The notes under the pieces are model-generated. The model worked only from the letters and a program-made list of their open reading frames with translations, was not told where the DNA came from and ran no database searches. Below are positions 31,620 through 45,500 of a stretch of DNA of 64,000 nucleotides, piece after piece. Where the stretch lies: the NCBI RefSeq assembly GCF_040954835.1, contig NC_090709.1, forward strand, positions 41,238,490 through 41,302,489, written 5' to 3'. Position numbers and translations under genes: made by a program. The stretch's first letter is position 1. The number at the start of each line of letters is the position of its first letter. Origin of the DNA: Lepisosteus oculatus. Taxonomy: Eukaryota > Chordata > Actinopteri > Semionotiformes > Lepisosteidae.

Positions 31620-33165
31620 CTGTGTGTGTGTGTGTGGGCAGGGGGTGTGTGTCTATACGAGGAGGAGTGTCTGTATATACTGTACCATACACACACACTG
31701 ACTCCTCCAGCACCAGGACTGGACAGCCCTGCTTTAAAGACCCCTGGAGACTCTGCAGACACACACACACACACTGACCCCTCCAGGACCAGGACTGGAC
31801 AGCCCTGCTTTAAAGACCCCTGGAGACTCTGCAGACACACACACACACACTGACCCCTCCAGGACCAGGACTGGACAGCCCTGCTTTAAAGACCCCTGGA
31901 GACTCTGCAGACACACACACACACACTGACCCCTCCAGGACCAGGACTGGACAGCCCTGCTTTAAAGACCCCTGGAGACTCTGCAGACACACACACACTG
32001 ACCCCTCCAGGACCAGGACTGGACAGCCCTGCTTTAAAGACCCCTGGAGACTCTGCAGACACACACACTGACCCCTCCAGGACCAGGACTGGACAGCCCT
32101 GCTTTAAAGACCCCTGGAGACTCTGCAGACACACACACACACTGACCCCTCCAGGACCAGGACTGGACAGCCCTGCTTTAAAGACCCCTGGAGACTCTGC
32201 AGACACACACACACACACTGACCCCTCCAGGACCAGGACTGGACAGCCCTGCTTTAAAGACCCCTGGAGACTCTGCAGACACACACACACACTGACCCCT
32301 CCAGGACCAGGACTGGACAGCCCTGCTTTAAAGACCCCTGGAGACTCTGCAGACACACACACACACTGACCCCTCCAGGACCAGGACTGGACAGCCCTGC
32401 TTTAAAGACCCCTGGAGACTCTGCAGACACACACACACACACTGACCCCTCCAGGACCAGGACTGGACAGCCCTGCTTTAAAGACCCCTGGAGACTCTGC
32501 AGACACACACACACACTGACCCCTCCAGGACCAGGACTGGACAGCCCTGCTTTAAAGACCCCTGGAGACTCTGCAGACACACACACACACTGACCCCTCC
32601 AGGACCAGGACTGGACAGCCCTGCTTTAAAGACCCCTGGAGACTCTGCAGACACACACACACACACTGACCCCTCCAGGACCAGGACTGGACAGCCCTGC
32701 TTTAAAGACCCCTGGAGACTCTCCAGACACACACACACACACTGACCCCTCCAGGACCAGGACTGGACAGCCCTGCTTTAAAGACCCCTGGAGACTCTGC
32801 AGACACACACACACTGACCCCTCCAGGACCAGGACTGGACAGCCCTGCTTTAAAGACCCCTGGAGACTCTGCAGACACACACACACACTGACCCCTCCAG
32901 GACCAGGACTGGACAGCCCTGCTTTAAAGACCCCTGGAGACTCTGCAGACACACACACTGACCCCTCCAGGACCAGGACTGGACAGCCCTGCTTTAAAGA
33001 CCCCTGGAGACTCTGCAGACACACACACACACACTGACCCCTCCAGGACCAGGACTGGACAGCCCTGCTTTAAAGACCCCTGGAGACTCTGCAGACACAC
33101 ACACACACACTGACCCCTCCAGGACCAGGACTGGACAGCCCTGCTTTAAAGACCCCTGGAGTACC
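31620..33165 (+). repeat. 72-76-bp minisatellite, about 20 copies, between the two receptor genes
   Basis: Unit: (CA)n, then CTGACCCCTCCAGGACCAGG, then ACTGGACAGCCCTGCTTTAA and AGACCCCTGGAGACTCTGCA. It fills most of the 1.94-kb gap between the two divergent start codons. Three further copies are at 60762-60975. Confidence 0.95.
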
Positions 33166-33169
33166 AGCT

Positions 33170-33480
33170 GGCCTGGCGAGACATCAGGGCCAGAGCTGCC
33201 GGTTTGTGTTGATTCTTCCCTTCCTCTGCCTGTTGTTTCCGTCGGCGGGGCTGTGGTTTACCAGCAACGCGGACGGTTTCTTCTTCCTGACGCGTGAAAC
33301 CCAGGGGGGATGGCAGAGCCTCGCCCTCCCCACTCTGGGCGTGTGCTGACTGCCTCTCTCTCTCTCTTTCTCTCTCTCTCTCTTTCCCTCTCTCTCTCTT
33401 TCCCTCTCTCACACACACACGCAGCATCCCGCGGCTCTGGAAGCCAGAGTGCGCTGGCTCTGCGCTCGGGGCGGTCCGCC
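33170..33480 (+). promoter_or_regulatory. Probable promoter and 5' UTR of the plus-strand receptor
   Basis: Unique sequence, then a CT tract, an ACACACACGCAG acceptor-like site near 33423 and a GC-rich leader directly before the ATG at 33481. GGAAGGGAAG-type purine boxes on the minus strand near 33222 would suit myeloid ETS factors. No TATA box is evident. Confidence 0.4.
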
Positions 33481-33535
33481 ATGAGAGGGCTCCTCGTGCT
33501 CGTCCCCCTCCTGCTGGGAACCGCCGCCGCCACAG
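33481..33535 (+). CDS. Signal peptide exon of the plus-strand receptor
   Basis: Encodes [18 protein letters not shown] and ends in phase 1 before GTGAGT. Short basic start, Leu/Val core and Ala-rich cleavage region. Unrelated in sequence to the minus gene's leader. Confidence 0.72.
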
Positions 33536-36500
33536 GTGAGTGAGGCTGACCGCCTGGGATCCGTCTGGGTGGAGTCTGCGCGTTCTCCCGCGGTTTTGCC
33601 ACGGTGGGGGGGGTCTCGTTCCTCTTTCCCGAGTCGTGGCTGGGTGAAGCCGCGTTTCTCGAGTGGCGACCGGGTTAGGGCTCGGGTCCCGCCTGGCACC
33701 CTGGGCCCACAGCTCAGGGAGGTGGGACGCCAGGAGCCTCCGGTCGCACAGTAATCCAGGCAAGAGGGTACAGGACAGTAGAGTACAGTAGAGTAGAATA
33801 CAGGACAGTATAGAGTACAATATAGTACAGTAGAGTACAGAACAGTATAGAGTACAGTACAGTAGAGTAGAGTACAGTATGGTACAGTAAAGTACAGGAC
33901 AGTATAGAGTACAGTAACATGGAGGTACAGTAGAGTACAGTACAGTATAGTACATTAGAGTAGAGTACAGGACAGTATACCGTACAGGACAGTAGAGTAC
34001 AGTAACGAAGAGGTACAATACAGTAGAGTACAGTACAGTATTGTACAGTACAGCAGAGGTACAGTACAATAGAGTACAGGACAGTAGAGTACAGTAGAGT
34101 AGAGTACAGGACAGTATAGCGTACAGTACAGTAGAGTACAGTACAGCAAAGGTTCAGTACAATAGAGAACAGGACAGTAGAGTACAGTACAGTAGAGTAC
34201 AGGACAGTATAGCGTACAGTACAGTAGAGTACAGTAACATAGAGGTACAGTACAGTAATGTACAGTACAGTAGAGGTACAGTACAATAGAGTACAGTACA
34301 GTTAAGTACAGGACTACAGGAACTACAGGAAAGTAGAGGTAGAGTAGAGTAAAGTAGAAGTACAGGACAGCAGAGTATAGTAACATAGAGGTACAGTACA
34401 ATAGAGTACAGGACAGTAGAGGTACAGTACAGTAGAGTACAGTTAAGTACAGGACTACAGGACTAGAGGCAAAGTACAGTACAGTAGAGGTACAGGACAC
34501 TAGAGTACAGTACAATAGAGGTACAGGACAGTAGAGTACAGTACAGTAGAGGTACAGGACAGTAGAGTAAAGTACAGTACAGTGGAGTAGATTTATTGTC
34601 CACTACAAGTGGAAATTTGTCTGAGGCGTCCCCCATTACAAACATGACAACTAGTCAAAACACACAGCATACAATCCGTCACAGACATGAAAGAAGAACA
34701 ACGCCTCAGGCCTGAAACGCACTCGCAGGTCCCGCCCAACCGACCCCAGGGCAAATACCTGGTCTGAACTAATCCTGCAGCGTTCACAGCCCGTGTTCAG
34801 CACCCCTACGGGCTAGGGGCTGAATGGGCTTTTACCCACAGTTCTGACAGCACTCGGGAAAACGTCAGCCAGAGGCAGAAGCAACAGAACATCGGAACTC
34901 AGAGGGGGGCAGGGGATGATACTTCAAGAGCAGGCGGCTGCAAACGAGCAGTGGCGATCCACTCCCCTCGTTAGCGCGTCCGCTCATCGGGAGATCTGTG
35001 TTTAGGGGCGTGATCAGGGCCCGTGAGGACTGAGGTACAGCTGAGCCACAGGCTCTGTGAACAGACCAGCAGCCCTGGAGAGAGAACTTCCTCTCTCTCT
35101 CTCCCTCTCTCTGCGTCTCTCGAACCGCCCTCCCTCCCCCCCCCCCGGCAGCAGAGAGCCCGACCGGAGGCTCGAACCCGCGACCCAGCATGTAGATCTG
35201 CAAGGGCTTCCGTTCGCTGCTGAGCGACGTCATTCCCACCCCTGCTGTCGGGAGAACGTGCCCTCTCCCTTCGCCACAGCCCAGCGGGAGTTAGGACTGA
35301 GGATCCAATTCCTCCTGTAGTATCAGACGCCCGTGAGATCAGTGTGTTCTGGGTGTGAGAGTCTTGTCTCTCAGTGTCTGTGATCACACTGTCTTCACAG
35401 TCCAGTCTGATCTCTCGGTTCTCTGACTCTCCTCTGTCTTCTGATACAGGTTCTACAGCTAATGCAACTACAACAACCCTGAACTCAAGTGAGTAGGACT
35501 GAGGTCCACTTTGCTGTTTTTCGTACTATAGTGATGTGATGAGAGTCCTGTCTCTCAGTGTCTGTGATCACACTGTCTTCACAGTCCAGTCTGATCACTC
35601 AGCTCTCTGACTCTCCTCTGTCTCCTGATACAGGTTCGGCACCTGATACAACTTCACCCCAGCCTGTCTCAAGTGAGTAGGACTGAGGTCCACTTTGCTG
35701 TTTTTCTTACTATAGTGATGTGATGAGAGTCCTGTCTCTCAGTGTCTGTGATCACACTGTCTTCACAGTCCAGTCTGATCTCTCAGCTCTCTGACTCTCC
35801 TCTGTCTTCTGATACAGGTTCTACAGCTAATGCAACTGCAACAACCCTGAACTCAAGTGAGTAGGACTGAGGTCCACTTTGCTGTTTTACTCACTATAGT
35901 GGTGTGATGAGAGTCTTGTCTCTCAGTGTCTGTGATCACACTGTCTTCACAGTCCAGTCTGATCACTCAGCTCCCTGACTCTCCTCTGTCTTCAGATACA
36001 GATTGTACAGCTAATGGAACTGTGACAGACCTGAACTCAAGTGAGTAGGACTGAGGTCCACTTTGCTGTTTTTCTTACTATAGTGGTGTGATGAGAGTCT
36101 TGTCCCTCAGTGTCTGTCCCTGTGTCCCGTGATCACACTGTCTCAACCTTCTGCAGCTACGACACAGGCTGACAGACGCGAGCAGGACTGAGGTCCCCTT
36201 TACTGTTTCGGAGGAGTGGTCACTGTCACTGTCACTGTCGGGGGCAGAGTGGAGTGGCGCCGGTCGCCCACTGCATCCCGGCACCCCGCCGGCGGCGGCT
36301 CGACTCGTCGTGCCTGGGGCAGGCAGGCGGGTCGATTTCCGAGCGCTCGGATGGCCGTTCTCGGCACGTTTTCTGAGGCAGCACCATCGCCGACGTGGCG
36401 CCGCGGCGGTGGAGGAGGGGGGGGGTTGGGTGTCAACGACCTCACGGGGGGAAGCAGGGTTCAGCTCGGCCGCGTCAGGTTGAGGAGAAATTTGCATGTG

Positions 36501-39500
36501 CGATTTTTAGCCCCTGCGGTGCGGCGGAGCCTCTATTTAAACTTCCTGCTTCGCCAGCTGCTCTTCAACGGCGCTTCCTCTTTCTTCACCGCGTACTGAT
36601 CTGCTTTCCGGAACGGACTCCCATTTTCGCCCCCCCCCCCCCGGTTAAACCCCCTCCAAACCAAGAGTCTTTCATCTTGAACAGGGGAGACTACAGGACA
36701 TGACACCCCCCCCCAGTGTTCAGGGTCCCCGAAGGTCTCTGACCAAGTCAACCCCCACCCCCCCCGGATCTCTTCGGAAGGAACAGCGAAACACGGAGCA
36801 CAGGGCGACAGTAGGAAACGGGGAGCGAGAGGCGCTTCTGTACACAGAGGGTGGCGGGGGTGGGGAACAAGCTGCCCAGCCCTGTGGTTGAAGCCGATAC
36901 CCTGGCTTCTCTCCAGACACAGCTGGGTGAGCTCCTCCAGTCAGGACAGGAGGCTCTTCTGTACACAGAGGGGGGTGGGGGTGGGGAACAAGCCGCCCAG
37001 TCCATGTGGTTGAAGCCGATACCCTGGCTTCTCTCCAGACACAGCTGGGTGAGCTCCTCCAGTCAGGACAGGAGGCTCTTCTGTACACAGAGGGGGGTGG
37101 GGGTGGGGAACAAGCCGCCCAGTCCATGTGGTTGAAGCCGATACCCTGGCTTCTCTCCAGACACAGCTGGGTGAGCTCCTCCAGTCAGGACAGGAGGCCC
37201 TTCTGTACACAGAGGGGGGTGGGGGTGGGGAACAAGCAGGCCAATTTTCGAGAGGGGCCGTGTTCCTCAGCCAGAAGAGGTCTGCTGGGTTGGCTCTGTC
37301 AATGCCCCTGAAGGATCCTGAATGGCCTGCCCACCAGGGTCTCCGGCCACGCCCCCCTTTAAAACGTCACTGAGGCAGCGGGGCATGATGGGATATTGCG
37401 CGGGATTTCTAGTGCTATTTCCCTCTCGGAGGGAGTTCAGTGTCCCAGCGGTGAAGCGATATAACCAGGGCCCAGACCCCGGAGTCTGACCCGCCCTCCG
37501 GCGAGCGTCTCTCCCACGGGACACTCGAGACACACGGGGACATTCTGCCAGCAGGTGTGTCGCCCTGCAGCTCCCAGCTGGCAGCCCCCTCCTCACTGGA
37601 GCCCCAGCAGGTGGGAGCCTGGTCAGTACCTGGAGGGGAGACTCCTGGGAGGAGAGCTGAGGCTGCTGCTGGGAGAGGTGTGAGTGGGGCCAGCAGGGGG
37701 CTCTCTCACCCTGCGGTCTGTGTGGGTCCTGATGCCCCAGTATAGTGACGGGGGACACTGGACTGTAAACAGGCGCCGTCCTTCGGATGAAACGTCAAAC
37801 CGAGGTCCTGACTCTCTGTGGTTGTTAACAATCCCGGGGTGTTACCGAGCGAGACGCACTGTTCGCGTGTCCCTGTCCCCTCTGTGCTATGATTCCGATT
37901 GCCGTTCCGATCCGCATCGGGGAGTCGGATGAGCAAACGACCGAGGTAAAGAGTTAAAAAAGCGCATGTCCAGGTGGTGACAGCGAGAGGAGGTGAGAGG
38001 CAGGGAGACGAGCCCGGTGCTGAGATGTTACGGTCTTTTATTCGTCCAGGGTGTGTGTGTCCTGTGATGGACTGGTGTCCTGTCCAGGGTGTGTGAGTGT
38101 GTGTGTGTGTCCTGTGATGGACTGGTGTCCTGTCCAGGGTGTGTGTGTCCTGTGATGGACTGCTGTCCTGTTCAGGGTGTGTGTGTGTGTGTGTGTGTGT
38201 CCTGTGATGGACTGCTGTCCTGTCCAGGGTGTGTGTGTGTGCGTCCTGTGATGGACTGGTGTCTTGTCCAGGGTATGTGAGTGTGTGTGTGTGTCCTGTG
38301 ATGGACTGCTGTCCTGTCCAGGGTGTGTGTGTGTGTGTGTCCTGTGATGGACTGGTGTCCTGTCCAGGGTGTGTGAGTGTGTGTGTGTCCTGTGATGGAC
38401 TGGTGTCCTGTCCAGGGTGTGTGAGTGAGTGTGTGTGTCCTGTGATGGACTGCTGTCCTGTCCAGGGTGTGTGAGTGTGTGTGTCCTGTGATGGACTGCT
38501 GTCCTGTCCAGGGTGTGTGAGTGTGTGTGTGTCCTGTGATGGACTGGTGTCCTGTCCAGGGTGTGTGAGTGTGTGTGTGTCCTGTGATGGACTGGTGTCC
38601 TGTCCAGGGTGTGTGAGTGTGTGTGTGTCCTGTGATGGACTGGTGTCCTGTCCAGGGTGTGTGTGTGTGTGTGTCCTGTGATGGACTGGTGTCCTGTCCA
38701 GGGTGTGTGAGTGTGTGTGTGTCCTGTGATGGACTGGTGTCCTGTCCAGGGTGTGTGAGTGAGTGTGTGTGTCCTGTGATGGACTGCTGTCCTGTCCAGG
38801 GTGTGTGAGTGTGTGTGTCCTGTGATGGACTGCTGTCCTGTCCAGGGTGTGTGAGTGTGTGTGTGTCCTGTGATGGACTGGTGTCCTGTCCAGGGTGTGT
38901 GAGTGTGTGTGTGTCCTGTGATGGACTGGTGTCCTGTCCAGGGTGTGTGAGTGTGTGTGTGTCCTGTGATGGACTGGTGTCCTGTCCAGGTGTGTGTGTG
39001 TGTGTGTCCTGTGATGGACTGCTGTCCTGTCCAGGGTGAGCCCTGCCTTGTGCCTGTTGCTTGCTGGGACAGACTCCAGCTGCCCCCTGAATGGGAAGAC
39101 CTGTCTAGAAACCGGGTGAATCAGCTGCTGTTGTTTCAGGTGACCGTGGTCCTCGAAGGGTCCATTCATGTGGATGTTTCGAGGTACAGTGTCAGGTGTA
39201 TCAGGTACGACGGCCCTCAGAAGCCAAATACGCAGCACAGTGCGGGGTCCCGGGGGGCGATTCTGGGCCCGGGGGACCTTCTGTGTGGAGTCTGCGTGTT
39301 CCCGCCTGCTCCTGTCCCTCACCCTCGCTCAGACCTGCTTGACACTTAAAGGCGACCGGTGTCTCAAAGACTCGTAGTCTTTCATTTCGTCTCCTCTGCG
39401 CTGTCTCGCTGGGGGTGGGGGGGGAGTTGCGGACTGGGCGCTGTACACAGACCTGGGTGGAGCCATGAGGAAGATGATGAGCGAGAGGAAGCTGCTAGTT

Positions 39501-42500
39501 GGGGGGGCTGATGAAGCCGAGCAGCGGGTAGCGGTCTCTAGATCTGCTTCTTTTTCTCCGAACTGGTAGAGAAAAAAATAGCCGTTCACCACTTCTCCTT
39601 TCTTGTTTAGCAGGAAATGGGCTGGGTTTGGCCGATGCTCACAGGAAGCAGAGCTCTCCTGGTGTCTCAGTCCCCTCCTGATTGCAGCCTAGATCACAAG
39701 CACGCACTCGCACACGGACGCACACAGATATCCTTACGTGTGCATGCCTCTTGTGCACTCACACACACCCCTGTGCACGCATACCCCTCGCACACTCACA
39801 CACACCCCTGTGCACACCAACCCCTCGCACACTCACACACCCCTGTGCACGCATACCCCTCGCACACTCACACACCCCTGTGCACACATACCCCTCGCAC
39901 ACTCACACACCCCTGTGCACACATACCCCTTGTGCACTCACACACACCCCTGTCCACACATACCCCTCGCACACTCACACACCCCTGTGCACACATACCC
40001 CTTGTGCACTCACACACCCCTGTGCACACCAACCCCTCGCACACTTACACACCCCTGTGCACACCAACCCCTCGCACACTCACACACCCCTGTGCACACA
40101 TACCCCTCGCACACTCACACACCCCTGTGCACACATACCCCTCGCACACTCACACACCCCTGTGCACACATACCCCTCGCACACTCACACACCCTTGTGG
40201 ACACATACCCCTCACACACTCACACACCCCTGTGCACACATACCCCTCACACACTCACACACACCCCTGTGCACACATACCCCTCGCACACTCACACTCC
40301 CCTGTGCACACATACCCCTCACACACTCACACACTCCCCTGTGCACACATACCCCTCACACACTCACACACACCCCTGTGCACACATACCCCTCGCACAC
40401 TCACACTCCCCTGTGCACACATACCCCTCACACACTCACACACTCCCCTGTGCACACATACCCCTCACACACTCACACACTCCCCTGTGCACACATACCC
40501 CTCACACACTCACACACACCCCTGTGCACACATACCCCTTGTGCACTCACACAGACGCCTGTGCACACATACCCATTGCACAATAACACACCCCTGTGCA
40601 CACGAACCCCGCACACACTCACACACACCCCTGTCCACACATAACCCTTGTGCACTCACACACCCCTGTGCATACATACCCCTCGCACACTCACACACCC
40701 CCCCTGTGCACACATAACCCTTGCGCACTCAAACACCCCCCCCTGCACGCCCACATACCTCCACACAAGCACACACACTCCTGCGTGCACACACATCCTT
40801 AGGCATCGACGCACACACGCGTGTCCTCACACACACACGCATCCCTACACACTCAAGCGCGCATATGTTCCTACATGCACTAGACGCACTGCTGCCCGCA
40901 CACACAGGGGCAGCAGCAGGCTGTTGAATAGGAAGTGGTGGGTCCTTCTGTGGGTCAGTCTGAGCACAGAGCTCCCTGCAGCACCATGACAGCAGCCTCC
41001 GGCCTTAATGAGCTTGGGACTCGCAATCACAAAGCCTTCAATGCAAAGGGTTCGAGTGACATTTGTCACGATTATAGTCCCCCCTCCTTAAGGGTGCTCC
41101 AGCCCTTTCACTAAAGACTATTCTGTGCACCTGCGCCCTATTCCCAGCCCACCTTAAAAGCCAGGCGCTGACGCTCATCCGGGCTCTGCATCTGATTTCC
41201 ATATCGTGCGAGTCCGGGACCAGGAAGCGCCTGGTCCCGTTAAGGTTTTAACCTCGGTTCCCGTTCCCGTTCCCTCTCCGCCGGTTCCGACCCGGCCTTC
41301 GTGTTTTTAATTACTTCCTCTGATGGATCTCCTGGTTTTGGACTTACCCTTGCCTTTTGGATTTTCCCTAAGGATTACTCTCGGATTGTTTGCCTCGGCC
41401 ACACCTCCCCCGTGCACCAGCGCACCTTGGACACGCCCCCTTGTCTTCAGCCCCGTTTTCCTGCATGACGTTTCCCTAGTGTTTCCCCACTCCGTCGGAC
41501 TGTGTCGTCCGCATAGGGTCCGGAAAGAACTGTTCGTTACACATTAATAGGAAAGGGGGGCAGAAAATGTCGTCCTACCTTCTGGTTAGTGGGTTATGGG
41601 TTTGTGAGTCTCCATTGCAGATACTGCTGTTGTACCTTGAGAGAGGAAGAATTACCCCAGTGAATCCAGTCCACCTGCCTGTATGAAACCTGTACAGCCC
41701 AGAGTATCGCCGTCCTACAGCCCCAATGCACAGCAGATCAGGGGCAGGAGAGAGAGAGAGACTGTAGATCAGACTGTACAGCCCAGAGTGTCTCCTCCTA
41801 CAGCCCCAACACACAGCAGATCAGGGGCAGGAGAGAGAGAGAGACTGTAGATCAGACTGTACAGCCCAGAGTGTCTCCTCCTACAGCCCCAACACACAGC
41901 AGATCAGGGGCAGGAGAGAGAGAGAGACTGTAGATCAGACTGTCCAGCCCAGAGTGTCTCCTCCTACAGCCCCAACACACAGCAGATCAGGGGCAGGAGA
42001 GAGAGAGAGACTGTAGATCAGACTGTCCAGCCCAGAGTGTCTCCTCCTACAGCCCCAACACACAGCAGATCAGGGGCAGGAGAGAGAGAGAGAGAGACTG
42101 TAGATCAGACTCTACAGCCCGGAGTGTCTCCTCCTACAGCCCCAACACACATCAGATCAGGGGCAGGAGAGAGAGAGAGACTGTAGATCAGACTGTACAG
42201 CCCAGAGTGTCTCCTCCTACAGCCCCAACACACAGCAGATCAGGGGCAGGAGAGAGAGAGAGACTGTAGATCAGACTCTACAGCCCAGAGTGGAGTGTTT
42301 AGCCAGGACACCTGAATTAACATCAGTTAATGCCATGTGTTCCTGTACGTTTTGCTATGGGGAAAATCTTAGTTAAGGACCTGACATATGTGTTCTGACA
42401 CCCTGAGAGGCAGCACAAATAGCGAGCTCTGTCACCCTCAAGGTCCCGTTAGAAGGGACATGTTTGGAAAGCTAAATGTTGATTGAGGTTCACTTAGCTG

Positions 42501-45500
42501 TTTCATTAACTTACTGTAGTTGATGTGATGAGAGTCTCACTGACAGTCCGTGTGTCCTGTGATCACATTGTCTTCACAGTCCAGTCTGATCACTCAGCTC
42601 TCTGACTCTCCTCTGTCTTCTGATACAGGTGTAACACCTTCTACAGCTACATCACAGAATGTCTGGAGTGAGTAGGACTGAGGTCCACTTTGCTGTTTTT
42701 CTTACTATAGTGGTGTGATGAGTCTCTTGTCTCTCAGTGTCTGTGATCACACTGTCTTCACAGTCCAGTCTGATCACTCAGCTCTCTGACTCTCCTCTGT
42801 CTCCTGATACAGATTGTACAGCTAATGCAACTGCAACAACCCTGAACTCAAGTGAGTAGGACTGAGGTCCACTTTGCTGTTTTTCTTACTATAGTGATGT
42901 GATGAGAGTCCCGTCTCTCAGTGTCTGTGATCACACTGTCTTCACAGTCCAGTCTGATCACTCAGCTCTCTGACCCACCTGTCTTCTGATACAGGTGTAA
43001 CACCTTCTTCAACTACATCACAGACGTCCTCAAGTGAGTAGGACTGAGGTCCAGTTTGCTGTTTTTCTTACTATAGTGATGTGATGAGAGTCCTGTCTCT
43101 CAGTGTCTGTGATCACACTGTCTTCACAGTCCAGTCTGATCACTCAGCTCTCTGACTCTCCTCTGTCTTCTGATACAGGTTCTACAGCTAATGCAACTGC
43201 AACAACCCTGAACTCAAGTGAGTAAGACTGAGGTCCACTTTGCTGTTTTTCTTACTATAGTGATGTGATGAGAGTCCTGTCTCTCAGTGTCTGTGATCAC
43301 ACTGTCTTCACAGTCCAGTCTAATCACTCAGCTCCCTGACTCACCTCTGTCTTCTGATACAGGTTCTACAGCTAATGCAACTACACCCCAGCCTGTCTCA
43401 AGTGAGTAGGACTGAGGTCCACTTTGCTGTTTTTCTTACTATAGTGATGTGACGAGAGTCTTGTCTCTCAGTGTCTGTGATCACACTGTCTTCACAGTCC
43501 AGTCTGATCACTCAGCTCTCTGACTCTCCTCTGTCTTCTGATACAGGTGTAACACCTTCTACACCTGGTCACTCACACAGACCTACATGTCTCACTGATA
43601 AGACTGTGTTGGTCAGTTACTGGTCAGTTAGCAGCTCCTGACAGGCACTGGTCACTCATACAGACCTACATGTCTCACTGATAAGACTGTGTCGGTCAGT
43701 TACTGGTCAGTTAGCAGCTCCTGACAGGCACTGGTCACTCATACAGACCTACATGTCTCACTGATAAGACTGTGTTGGTCAGTTACTGGTCAGTTAGCAG
43801 CTCCTGACAGGCACTGGTCACTCATACAGACCTACATGTCTCACTGATAAGACTGTGTCGGTCAGTTACTGGTCAGTTACCAGCTCCTGACAGGCACTGG
43901 TCACTCATACAGACCTACATGTCACACTGATAAGACTGTGTTGGTCAGTTACTGGTCAGTTAGCAGCTCCTGACAGGCACTGGTCACTCATACAGACCTA
44001 CATGTCTCACTGATAAGACTGTGTTGGTCAGTTACTGGTCAGTTAGCAGCTCCTAACAGGCACTGGTCACTCATACAGACCTACATGTCTCACTGATAAG
44101 ACTTTGTTGGTCAGTTACTGGTCAGTTAGCAGCTCCTGACAGGCACTGGTCACTCATACAGACCTACATGTCTCACTGATAAGACTGTGTTGGTCAGTTA
44201 CTGGTCAGTTACCAGCTCCTGACAGGCACTGGTCACTCATACAGACCTACATGTCTCACTGATAAGACTGTGTCGGTCAGTAACTGGTCAGTTACCAGCT
44301 CCTGACAGGCACTGGTCACTCATACAGACCCTGGTCAGTATGACTCTCAGTCTCTGTGTTGTCTCTGCAGACTCTGTCTGGTACTTCACCGCAGCAGGAG
44401 TGGGGGTCCTCTTCATCTTCATCTGTCTGGTCACTCTGAGAGCAATGTGCTGCAGAAAGAGAGGTACAGCACGTATAATTCAGGGGTTCCCAGCCCAGGT
44501 CCTGGGGTCCCTCCTCCTCCCTGCCCGCCCGCCTCCTGGTCTTCCTTCCAGCCGAGATCTGCGTCTGTCCTGTCCCTCGGCCTTAAGGTCCTCAGTTGCT
44601 CAGGGTGCGATTGCTGTCTGTGTTGCAGACATCCCGGTCTCCAGTACGGACTACGAGGTGGTGGGGATGCCCAGACTGCTGAAGAAAGGTAGCGCCCCCC
44701 CCCCCGCTGATATCTGTGCTAAAGAGGGGGTGCAGCCCCTGGGTACCCCTGCCGCCAGAATAAAGTGAGAGGTTCTGGTGTTAGAGAGCCCTGATTCGGG
44801 AGAACCCCAGCCCAATCAGTACCCTGTCTGTACCCTGCTCCAGTTAGTCCAGGGGTCTGTGTCCCTGGTCCAGTCAGTCCAGGGGTCTGTGACTCTGGTC
44901 CAGTCAGTCCAGGGGTCTGTGTCCCCGGTCCAGTCAGTCCAGGGGTCTGTGTCCCTGGTCCAGTCAGTCCAGGGGTCTGTGACTCTGGTCCAGTCAGTCC
45001 AGGGGTCTGTGTCCCTGGACCAGTCAGTCCAGTGGTCTGTGTCCCTGGTCCAGTCAGTCCAGGGGTCTGTGACCCTGGTCCAGTTAGTCCAGGGGTCTGT
45101 GTCTTGGAGAGCCCCAGTCTAGCTGTCTGACTAGTTTCCATAAGTAATGGCAGCACTGGTTACAGACAGAGACCCCAGGGGTACTGACTCTCCTGACTAG
45201 TTATCGTTAGTAGGAGTCGCACTGGTTACAGACAGAGACCCCAGGGGTACTGACTCTCCTGACTAGTTGTCGTTAGTAGGAGGTGCACTGGTTACAGACA
45301 GAGACCCCAGGGGTACTGACTCTCCTGACTAGTTATCGTTAGTAGGAGGTGCACTGGTTCCAGACAGAGACCCCAGGGGTACTGACTCTCCTGACTAGTT
45401 ATCGTGAGTAGGAGGTGCACTGGTTCCAGACAGAGACCCCAGGGGTACTGACTCTCCTGACTAGTTATCGTTAGTAGGAGGTGCACTGGTTACAGACAGA

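Noticed and set aside
35160-35240. tRNA-like gene on the minus strand (GGTTCGAG box)
   Set aside because: No matching A box or cloverleaf; at best a SINE remnant.
37706-39322. 538-codon minus-strand frame rich in [13 protein letters not shown]
   Set aside because: Runs over the 46-bp minisatellite and a SINE; not a gene.
39617-40802. Three overlapping plus-strand frames rich in HTPLCTHTP
   Set aside because: 35-bp minisatellite open in all frames.
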